Source: Brachypodium distachyon (taxonomy: Eukaryota > Streptophyta > Magnoliopsida > Poales > Poaceae). From it: 64,000 nucleotides of DNA. The notes beneath the pieces are model-generated. The model was not told the origin of the DNA, did no database searches, and saw nothing but the letters and a program-made list of their open reading frames with translations. The stretch covers positions 49,999,237 to 50,063,236 of the forward strand of contig NC_016133.3 of assembly GCF_000005505.3 (NCBI RefSeq), given 5' to 3'. Of the stretch, positions 38,040 to 47,600 are shown piece after piece. The translations under genes and the position numbers were made by a program. The number at the start of each line of letters is the position of its first letter. Position 1 is the first letter of the stretch.

Positions 38040-38500
38040 CATCAGGTGCTCTCATGCTTTGACCTTCAGCAGCTCTGCCCGCAACCAGGGGACTCTTTCC
38101 GTTCCTGGTTTGCGGAGGCGGCGGAGCACCAGCTCTTCCAAGGTCAAATGCACCCGCTCCCTTATCATCCTGACCTTGTGGCACTTGTGGAAACTCCGCG
38201 ATGACTGTGTTTTCAATGCCACCTCTCTCGACATCTCATCACTTGTTGAACTGAGATCTTCACGGAGATCCGGCTTTGGATGGTCGCTGGTGCGAAGGAC
38301 CTTCGTAGGCTGCCGCATCATTGCAGGCCTCCTGACTACTTGCTAATTAGCTAGCGTACAGTTGTCTCTTTTCTTGTTTTCAGCCTTCTTGTTTTGCCTT
38401 GCTTTTGCACACATAGTAAGAATTTGGAATATCTGCTTTGTAATGAAAATGACACACACTTGGTGCGGTTCGAGAAAAAGAAAACAGAAAAAACATGATG
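38040..38500 (+). mobile_element. LINE ORF2 C-terminal fragment with tail
   Basis: Translation from about 38150 gives LIILTLWHLWKLRDDCVFNA, matching the W-x-x-W-K-x-R-N signature at the end of plant LINE ORF2. It stops at 38344-38346 and is followed by about 150 bp of 3'-UTR-like sequence ending gttcgagaaaaagaaaacag. It is a 5'-truncated copy without RT motifs. Confidence 0.65.
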
Positions 38501-38977
38501 GACACTTCATGATGACAGGATGTCACTATGAAACGCTAAATTTGGAATATCCAGTCATTTTGCACACATAGTAAGAATTTTCCTTGCATGTCAAATGCCA
38601 GGAAAACCAGCATTTACCCTTTATTAGTTTACTAGGAGTACCTATTGTGAAGTGAATACTCAATGGTCCTAAAGATATAATCCCCATTCTAGTTCTAGTC
38701 TATGAAATAAACCGGTATAAATAACATCCAACCAAACATATATAACGTAAAAAAGGCTGGAAAGTGCATCTTTTTCAAATCAATTCCACCTTGCACCCCT
38801 GGCAAACAGAACAAAAACTCCTTGGGTGGGAATTTCATCGAGCACCTAGCAAACAAATCAGAGTAAAACCTGAGAATACAACATCATGTCATGTAGCAAT
38901 TCCTAAAGGGAACCAAGCAAAATTGATATCTGCAAAAAGTAAATCGTGGATCCAAACCCTCTCCTCTCTTCAGCCAC

Positions 38978-39221
38978 ATGGCAAGATCAATGGCAGCGAG
39001 GCTCGTCTTCGCTCTCCTCCTCCTCCGTGCCATCGCCTGCTCGCTGCCGGCCAGCAGCACAGGCGAAGAGCAGGAGGCAGATAAGATGGCCCAACTTCCG
39101 GGGCAGCCGGAGAGCCCAGGCGTCACACAGTTCTCGGGTGACACTTCACCGTCGACGAGCGGCACGGGAGGGCGCTCTTCTACTGTGGTTCTTCCGGGCG
39201 CAGGCCCAAGCAGAAGCCCAG
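38978..39221 (+). pseudogene. Serine carboxypeptidase-like first-exon fragment
   Basis: It opens with a good signal peptide (MARSMAARLVFALLLLRAIA...) and KMAQLPGQPESPGVTQFSG, close to the family N-terminus of KI..LPGQP...F.QYSGYVTV. Beyond that, frames must be switched to follow the family: the Y-V-T-V region is altered near 39139-39148, two extra bases sit in tactgtggttc (about 39184-39190), and one extra C in ggcccaagc (about 39203-39208). The fragment ends before the catalytic Ser region; no other exons are present. Serine carboxypeptidases are vacuolar or secreted peptidases or acyltransferases; this piece cannot encode one. Confidence 0.65.
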
Positions 39222-39265
39222 GTAAAGCAGAGGATTTTTCAAAAAAAAAAAAAGTAAAGCAGAGG
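39222..39265. repeat. 12-bp direct repeat around an A-tailed 20-bp insert
   Basis: GTAAAGCAGAGG occurs at 39222-39233 and 39254-39265. Between them lies 'attttt c' plus a run of A. This is the form of an extremely 5'-truncated retroposon insertion with its target-site duplication. Confidence 0.6.
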
Positions 39266-39748
39266 GGGTATCGTCCATGGTATCTGCCCTTCTTTAAGTG
39301 TCTTATACTCGGCAGAATTTTTTTTTATGTGACCAACTGACAACGTTTTCTCCTGCTTTGCTTCTCTCTTCTTTGTGTCGGTCCCACCGCAGACCAATTT
39401 TAGAGGGTCAATTGTTTCTTTTGTACTAACTAGCCAGCGCTGCCACGGCCCGCCGCGATCCTCTACGCTCGTATTTCTGGCATTTTTTCACATGTTGCAA
39501 GAGATAATTTCTTGGCGTGAAATTTTAACTTCAGAAGGTACAATATTACTACATCTGTCCTTTCAGCTCCTTATGCTTGTTCCTGCGCGGGTCATTATTT
39601 TATTTTCCCTTTTTTTTATATAATTTTGTTTTCCCGTTTCACTTTGACATGGAACTTTGTGTTCTGACAATTGGGTTTCACTCTCATCCGAAGCTTCATC
39701 TAGACACAAAACTTACGAGAGTTATGCATTGCTCCAAGGGACCAAATA

Positions 39749-39861
39749 CTCCATCCATTTCATATTTTTTGTCGAAATATTACATGTATCTAGACGCTTT
39801 TTAGGAATTGATACATTTATATTTGGGCAAATTTGAGACAAGAATTATGAAACGAAGAGAG
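39749..39861. mobile_element. Stowaway-type MITE (113 bp)
   Basis: It starts ctccatccatttcatatttt, ends caagaattatgaaacgaagagag, and is flanked by TA (39747-39748, 39862-39863). The interior (tacatgtatctagacgcttt) is shared with the copies at 7.58 and 63.26 kb. Its ends are more diverged, so it is an older insertion. Confidence 0.85.
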
Positions 39862-40080
39862 TAGTAATCACTTTCCTATGACATACATGGACATTGCAGA
39901 CAATTTGCTTATGGTCTAACATATGTGAATATATTATCAAAACATTTGTGGTATCAACAGTAATAATACGTGCATCTGAAAGATCACACGGGAGAATTTG
40001 GTGCCATAAAGACAACATAATAATGCAAATATGCAATCCTCTCCCATGATGAACAACATGAACTGAATAAAACCAAATGC

Positions 40081-40140
40081 CTTTTTTCGATAAAGGGAAC
40101 TTTTATTGAGCTTAAAAGTCGCATCAAGAGGATACATCAA
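40081..40140 (-). mobile_element. LINE 3' tail scrap
   Basis: On the minus strand the segment reads ...gatgcgactttt aagctcaataaaagttccctttatcgaaaaaagg. This is a common grass LINE terminus with an A-rich tail. Only the 3' end is preserved. Confidence 0.45.
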
Positions 40141-40378
40141 GCTCAAAGCTGCATTTCAAAGAATGTCATGTGCAAGATAGCGGGATCTATCAGAATCACA
40201 ATAGTTAAACTAATCATACAAAAATGGACAAAAACATTATTTCACATAGAGAATAATTTCAATTTCTGTATCAAATGGGATTACGGCAAAACAAAATAGT
40301 TTTCTTCAAGGCATTAACACAAGCACATGTTGAGCGGCAATGCCACTTTTGTTCCATACCTTAAGAAACTGATGGGGC

Positions 40379-41032
40379 GTGGAGGGGTTCCGACGCCCGT
40401 TTGCCGTGCCGGACGGCGTCGGGGTGGGACGCATCTCCGTTGGATTCAAGGAGGACGACGAACTACTCGTGGGGTCGCCTTGTTCAAGCTGCTGCCACAG
40501 ACCCCACCGGTGGTCGACGTCAGCAGCACGGACAGCCAGGGGAGAGGTGGAGCTGGACGACGGCCATCGAGGAGAGGGCGATCGTCTTGTACAAGCCCGT
40601 AGAGGCAGCGTGCAACCTGCTGCTCGGCTCGCTCCGACCGGCGTTCCTCTCCGCGCAAGCCCCGATTGGATCCACGGGCACAACACAATGGTACGTATCG
40701 CTGCTTAATTGCTAATTTCTTCAAGTTGCACTTATAATTATAGCTCGTTTTGTTTGAGCTTCGAATCCAATTCAGTTCCATTGTGATGTACTCAAGATTG
40801 ATCCGATCATGCAGACACGATGCTGCCAGAAGAGAGAAACAATAGGGGTCTGTTCGAGGGGCTCGCTGGAGGCGAGAGATCCAACCCGGATGGGATCGTT
40901 GCTGGCCATGGAGCCGCAACTGGCAGAAGGGGAAGGGCAGGCCTTTCTCCGTCTTCCTCCAATCGAGGGTGCGGGAAGAAGCGCAGGGTTGATTTCCTCG
41001 TGCGGCTTGCCAGGGCGGCCTGCTGGGCCTGA
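40379..41032 (+). pseudogene. Fragments of an unidentified GC-rich gene
   Basis: Several coding-like pieces lie in changing frames: RRPFAVPDGVGVGRISVGFK (from about 40390), EERAIVLYKPVEAACNLLLG (from about 40569), and LPEERNNRGLFEGLAGGERS (from 40823). They have high GC and non-random codon use, unlike the AT-rich surroundings. There is no start-to-stop model and an intron-like AT-rich gap occurs at 40700-40805. I do not recognise the family. It may be a decayed gene or captured fragments in a transposon. Confidence 0.4.
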
Positions 41033-41099
41033 CAGGGGCGTCGGGCGAGCGATCAACGAAAGGAAAGTTTGATAGACGACGAAACGCGTGGTGAAGAAA

Positions 41100-41760
41100 A
41101 CGGTCCGTATTTTTTAGATAGGTATAGATTTTACTTGTTGTGTACATGTTATAATGTGTCACACTCACACATGTAAACCAAAAGATGGTACATAACAAAA
41201 TTTTTTTACGTAAAAACAGTCATTGGTATATAAAATTTAGACAGTACAAGAAACGTTAAATATACACGAAGACGCATCAAAGTAAGTATATCGTGATCTA
41301 CAATAACTAAAGTTAGTACAACATGCCAGTACTTATTGCAAGTACATCAATCAACCATTGTGTATCTAAAATTTAGACAGTACATCATATGTTGAATGTA
41401 CACGAGCGCATATCAAAATGTGTACACCATGGTCCATCCTAATGGAGGTCGGTAAATCATTTCAATACTTATTACCTCATCCGGTTGTACGTCCTAGTAC
41501 ATAGGAAATACATTTAGGGTACATGTCAAGTACGATGAAAATATATCGTCAGTTTTAGGTACCTCACCAATTTTAAGTGCCCCGTCAATACTCGTATACA
41601 CTATGATTACAATAAAAAATATCAAGTACTTTCTCAATCACAGTACCTCATCAATTTTTAGTACCTTGTCAATATACACATGATGCTACAATTGACAAGT
41701 ACCTCGTCAAATATAAATACACCACGGTACATGATAAGTAGCATGTCAACTACAACCCAG
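41100..41760. repeat. GTAC-rich degenerate repeat region
   Basis: Two related units of about 130 bp share aaaatttagacagtaca and a following 'gttraatrtacacga' (from about 41236 and 41369). After them come several 'agtacctcrtcaatt' variants (about 41557-41712). There is no ORF. It is probably the interior or edge of an unclassified transposon next to the CACTA element. Confidence 0.45.
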
Positions 41761-41963
41761 CGGCAAGCGGCAGATCCAATATGCAGGACCAGAAGAAATA
41801 CGCCTAAGAAATCAAAGCAAGATATCATCACGGTAGACGAAAAAACTCCTTTCATCTGCAAATAACTAAAGTTACCATCAATACAAAATCAGTGCAAAAC
41901 AGCAAAACGAAGAAGACAGAGGCGGCACCGGCGGACAGACCCTAGCCACTGGCCAGGAATTAG

Positions 41964-43565
41964 CACTACTACAGAATGGGACATTAGTAACGGGCTAAAA
42001 ACGATATTAGTGGCGGACGGGGCGCCCGTCACTGACTTGATGTTACGGGCCCAACACTCGTGACTGATATCAGGAGCATCAGTGGCGGTCTCAATTCCTC
42101 GACCGACACTGATATTGATTTCGAGAATTAAAAGAAAAGCAGGCCCCAGGCCCGCGTATTCACTGGATCACAAATCACACAATTAATTACACAACATCTG
42201 TACATACACAAGCAGTATTATGCGCTAAATCCGACAGCAGATATTGCAAAACACCAAATCTGCTTGCCAAAATTGCTGCCTGAGCGAGCCACGAAGAAAT
42301 CTGCGAGAGTGATCGGCCTTTAGAATGAACCGAGAGAGGAAGAGAGAGGGAGAGAAGCAAAGAAAGGGGAAGAGTACAAACCGAGGTCGATGGAAGCAGA
42401 TCCGGAGGCAGGCGGGCCGCGGCCGCCTCCACCAAGCGCCCTCCCCAGAAGCCCCCTTTGCGTCCACCGGCACCCACATCCTCCGCTGCGGCGGCGGCAT
42501 CCATGGCTGCCGCTTATCGACCTCACCCTCGCCGCGCGCCGCAACAAGAAGCGCAAGCTCCCGGAGAAGCAGCTCCCCGACCGCGTCGCTGCGCTGCTTC
42601 CAGAGTCCGCGCTCTACACGCAGCTGCTCGAGTTTGAGGCCCGCGTGGACGCCGCGCTCGCGCGCAAGAAGCTGGACATCCAGGAGGCGCTCCGGCGGCT
42701 TCCTCGTCCCCAAGAGGCGGCGGCCTCCTCGCCTCCCGGCGGTGGCGGGGACTGGCTGCACTCCACGGTGGCACTCCATCTGCAGAAATTAAGAGAGAAC
42801 TCGGAGGGAGAGAGATCAGAGAGAGAGATCAGAGAGAGGGAGAAAGAGAGAGATGGAGATACTCAAGATCCTCTGGCTCCATGGCTGCTGCTTCTCCTGG
42901 CGCCGTGGGAGATGGGAGGAACGGAGAGGGGCGGGCGCTGCTGTGGAGGAAGCGAGAGGGGTGGGGGCGGGGGCAGATCGAGGAGGAGGGAGTAGATCGG
43001 GGAGGAGGGAGGCAGACCGAGGAGGGAGGAGATCGGGGAGGAGGGAGCCAAATCAGGGAGGAGATCGAGGAGGAGGGAGGGAGATCGGGAAATCGGGGGG
43101 GGGCGGTGTCGCCGTGAGGAGATGTGCGGCGGGGGGAGAAGAAATAGAGGGAGAAGAGGGGGCTCGGGGAGACGGCGCTGAGATAGGGAGAGGGAGGAAG
43201 AGAGTAGATATTTATACCGCCCACACAAACCCTAGAAAATGTTGGGTTAAAGAGATGGTTATCAGTGGCGGCCCTGGATGAAAGGACCGCCACTAATGAG
43301 TGTTTTAGTGAATTTTAACATTTTTCACACTGAACCATTAGTGACGGGCCTCCCGCGCCCGTTACTGATGAGTGCTCATCAGTGACGGGCGTGGTACGCC
43401 CATTACTGATGAGGGGTCATCAGTGACGGTCGAGCACGCGCCCGTCACTGATGATGGTCATCAGTGACGGGCATGGAAGACCCGTGACTGATGATGGTCA
43501 TCAGTGACGGGCGTGAAATACTCGTCACTGATGACTCGTCACATATACACTGTTTTGTAGTAGTG
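41964..43565. mobile_element. Non-autonomous CACTA transposon (1602 bp)
   Basis: The left end CACTACTACAGAA and right end TTTTGTAGTAGTG are inverted repeats of about 13 bp. The 3-bp target duplication TAG is perfect (41961-41963 and 43566-43568), as expected for CACTA (En/Spm) insertion. The subterminal zones carry repeated 'atcagtgacgggc' and complements (about 41983-42090 and 43260-43545), typical transposase-binding arrays. There is no transposase. The interior is a GC-rich captured gene piece (42528-42780) and GA-rich low complexity (42790-43100). Confidence 0.93.
42528..42693 (+). pseudogene. Captured fragment of a SNF12/BAF60 chromatin-remodelling gene
   Basis: Inside the CACTA element the frame reads [20 protein letters not shown], then [20 protein letters not shown] and [15 protein letters not shown]. 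That matches the segment before the SWIB domain of plant SWI/SNF-associated SNF12 (BAF60/CHC1) proteins, remembered as ...[10 protein letters not shown]...[28 protein letters not shown]. The open frame extends from 42390 to 42995 but the flanks do not match the family. The parent gene is not in this window. Confidence 0.7.
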
Positions 43566-43568
43566 TAG

Positions 43569-44365
43569 ACAAACGAGAGAGAGAAACACTGGAGAAAGAT
43601 CGACGGGACAAGACTACGAGAGTGGAATGCTAGAACTGACTGCCTAATCAGATGACAAAGGGATTAAGAAAAATGAAGTGGACCGTAAATATGGAGGTCC
43701 GGATAACGTGAACGGCACACGAAGGTTTGGCCTGTTAGGGCAACTTCAATAGACTGTTACTAGAGCTGATACTATGAGGGGAGAAAGAGGACAACATCAT
43801 GTTAAGTAACAGCCGGTCCAACGGGAAGTTACTTCAGCTTGTTCCTAAAAGCTGAAATACTATTTAAATGTTGCGGTTCAAATACTCTTTCCAACGGCAG
43901 ATCGGATCGGTACTAGCACCTAGGTATCGACGACGTTACGGTTTCTTGCAGGAGTACCCATTTTTCTCGTTTTCTCAACTTTTCTTGCCAATGCCACTGA
44001 TATGCTGATGTGTCGGAGTACTCCTTCCGTCTGGTTTTAGGAGACGCGTTTTCTTTTTCACTCGTACCGAGGCTTGTTGCCACACATGCATGCTAGACAT
44101 AATTAGCCTTCACGCGCAGCCCCTAAGTAACCTGTACAGCCAATCAACATAGCAGGCTCAGCAAGCATTTATGACAGTGCATGCCAGCACCGCCTGGCCA
44201 CACGAGCGTATTGACTACTGCTGCTTGCGAGCATTCATGCATGGAGACCATTTCAGTTACTCCTGCAAAATCAGACAAGTACATTCAAATTTTACGGCTC
44301 CTAAAACCAGACGGAGCGAGGACTGGTAACGGCCTAGTTGGACCACAGGAGATCCCCTCTGCTCT
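43569..44365. other. Intergenic upstream of MER3
   Basis: No gene. At about 44015-44065 a 'ggagtactccttccgtctgg' stretch is a Stowaway-like left end without a matching right end. The remainder is the presumed MER3 promoter and 5' leader, becoming CT-rich from about 44340. Confidence 0.4.
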
Positions 44366-44373
44366 TTTCCCGC
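44366..44373 (+). promoter_or_regulatory. Putative E2F site upstream of MER3
   Basis: TTTCCCGC matches the E2F consensus TTTSSCGC exactly, about 330 bp before the MER3 ATG. E2F sites are common in plant S-phase and recombination genes. Function here is inference. Confidence 0.35.
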
Positions 44374-44699
44374 CCATCTATTTATCCATCTTTTTCACTT
44401 TTCTTTCCTTCACGGATTCACCATTTCACCCCTCCTTCCTTCGCCCCAGTCCCCCTCGCTCGTCTTCCTCCTCGCGCACGACTGGATTCACAGTAGCGCA
44501 AGCGCCGCCGCCGCCTCCGGTTGATCTCCCCTTCGATTCTATCGCTCCCGACCGTTTCTCCTCCCATCACCCCACGAATTGATTCTGCCCTGCATCTCCC
44601 CGTTTTATCTCCTTAATCTCCCCTAATTCGTAACTGAGGCAAAAATCCGCCCTACTTTGCCCTACTGGGTACTCCGCCCGTGATTGCAGGGGATCAGCG

Positions 44700-47600
44700 A
44701 TGACGTCGATTGGACATCTCGGCGACCCGTACGGGCTGCGGTGTGTCTCCGACCTGCCCCCGCCATTCCGCCCCGTGTTTGGGTTCAGGTGCGTGTGCTT
44801 CGCCATCCGTACGCCGATCAAACCCAGCGGTTGTGTTTGTTTGTACGTTGTTTCCTGCACAGCTGCGTTTGATTTGATTGCACGACCCCACGCATATAAG
44901 TATTCAGTAGCTTGGGATTTTCAGTGATCTCGTAGTGTATGAGATTAAACTGCCAGGTTAATGGCCGCAAATAAGGAGGGAAAATTAGGCATTATCGTGT
45001 GAAGAAATTTGGACTGCCGTGTGGCATGCTAGATTAGGGATGGGATTCATAGTAACGCTCTTTGCTGGCTTCTCTGCAGATACTTTAATTCCTTGCAGAG
45101 CGAGTGCTTCCCTGCGAGTTTCCTCTCGGATGTAAACATGGTCGTCTCTGCGCCTACTGGGAGTGGTAAGACAGCGCTGTTTGAGCTCTGCATTCTGAGG
45201 CTCCTCTCGAGGTTCCTCACATCAGAATGGAGGTTCAATTTGATAAAAGGAACTCTGAAAACAGTATGTGCTGACTACCTTTTGCCAAACAATGTTTGGA
45301 CCCGAGGACAGTAATCATTAATTTCACTCATCCATTATTTGGGTTGTTTGGTAGATCTATATTGCTCCTATGAAGGCGTTGGTGCAGGAGAAGATGCGGG
45401 ACTGGCAAACGAAGCTGGGCCCGTTGGGCATCAATTGCTTGGAGATGACTGGTGATAGTGAATTCTATAACAAGAAGGCCATACATGACGCTGATTTAAT
45501 AGTCACTACTCCTGAGGTCTATCTATGTCACTACTTTTTTTGCTTCCTATGAGCTAAATAAACCACTGCTTCTGCAACTATTCTTATTTTTTCAACCAAC
45601 ATCATGCTACGTGCAGAAGTTTGATTCTATGAGTCGTTATGGAATAAGGGATGGCGGATTAGGATTCTTCAGTGATATTGCTCTTGTCCTTATTGATGAA
45701 GTTCATCTTCTCAATGATCCACGTGGAGCTTCCCTGGAAGCAGTGGTCAGTAGAATAAAAATGCTTTCTCGGCTTGGCAACATGAAAAATTCTCCTCTCG
45801 CAAATGTTCGATTCATAGCAGTTTCTGCCACTATTTCTAACGCTGAGGACATAGGTTAGTAACTGCGGATTATATTGTCATGTGCGATTTTCTTAACCAT
45901 ATTATCCTGTGGTAAAGGAACTTATGTTTGAACTTTGCAAAATCACAGCGGAGTGGCTTCTAGCACCCCCTGAAGGAATCAAAAAGTAAATAAAGCAAGC
46001 CCCTCAATTATAAGAAAGTACTACCAACGAATTCTCCTGATCTGAGGTATGTTCCTTTTGCAGATTTGGTGAAGAGATGAGACCAGTGAAGTTGACAACA
46101 AGAGTTTTTGGTATGGTTCATGCTTCTCATCTTTACACTTATAATGATCTGAGTTGGTGGTCGTCAATTCACCCTACCAAGACTTCTTCGTAGCTTTTAT
46201 ATGATTGTCACTGGATTGTTTCAATGTAGTAAATTTATTTATGTATCATGATCTTTTGATTGGTTTGATGTATACTTTTGGGCTAATTATTTCTTAAATA
46301 AATATTTTGAGAACTCTTATTTAGCGCCAAATTAGAAAACACGATCACATAAATATTTAAAATAACTCATACATGTAATATATATTTTTAATTCCGTAGC
46401 AACGCACTGCATTTAGCTAGTTGTATTAGAATCTGGAGTCTGGACAAGCATATAAGTGTATAGGAGTGCAATACTTTGACAACCCATAACATTGCTTATC
46501 ATGTAGCTGCAGCAGCTTTGTTATGCTCTAGGCCAACTGTTCTGCTGGTCCGACAGAGTGACTGTAGTGACTTGATCTATTCTTGCATTATCTTGCCTTG
46601 AATCGTTAACCCTGTCAGTTCTTATCAATAATATTTTGACGGCTTTGTATGCCACATATTTCAAGTTTCGATTTAATTGTGTCAAAGCAACAAAACACTA
46701 CTTTGGCATGACTATATCCATCCTACACTGAAGCCTGAAGGATTGCTACTTTAGCAGCCATGCCATGATGTTAGAAATTTTTCTAGTAGCACAAATTTAG
46801 CAGTCCTTAGTATTGATTTGTTAGTTTTCCCAGAAAAATATCTCAAGTAACATATGAACTGATTAGCAATTAGCATTTCCTGATGATCTGAACACTTTCT
46901 CAGCAATTGGTATATTTTCCCCTAATTACTGATTTATGCTATTTAGGTTATGCTCCAGCGAAAAATGACTTCCTGTTTGAGAGGGTAAGCTAATTCCTTT
47001 CCAATAATGTTCGCTCTTCAAAATTATATGGGAAATTAAGGAGCGTTATATGTATTCAAATCTGACTACTTAATTTTCTTTCTTTCAACTCGTAGAGGCT
47101 GCAAAGTTTCATTTTCGGTAAGTGATGTCTCCCAATTTGTCAATGATACTGCATGTCATGTAAGTAGCATTACCAGAATTGCATTGCTCAAAACAGAAAA
47201 TGAATATTGATTACAGATATACTGATGCAACACTCAAGAGGGAAGTCTGCACTTGTTTTCTGTTCTACAAGAAAAGGTGCACAAGAAGCAGCACAATGCC
47301 TTTCACAAACTGCGGGGTCTCTTGGCTATTCAAATCCATTTATGAAATCAATGCAGCAGTATGAACATCTGAAGGAGGCTTCCCTAACCTGTAGTGACAA
47401 GCAGCTGCAGTCTTGCATTGTACATGGAGGTCATGTTGAATCTTGTTCTTTGAGCACACCTTCCTAATGTGCTATCAATTCCAATATTTTGTTTTCTTGT
47501 CTAGACACACACGCTAGGTGTTGCCTAAAGTTACACACATTTCTCAACTGATGTACCCTATTTTCAAATTTCAGTTGGTTTTCATAATGGTGGTCTTTGC

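Noticed and set aside
42829..43293. Long Pro/Ser-rich minus-strand frames inside the CACTA element
   Set aside because: They are the reverse of GA-rich low-complexity DNA; composition alone keeps the frames open and no family motif is present.
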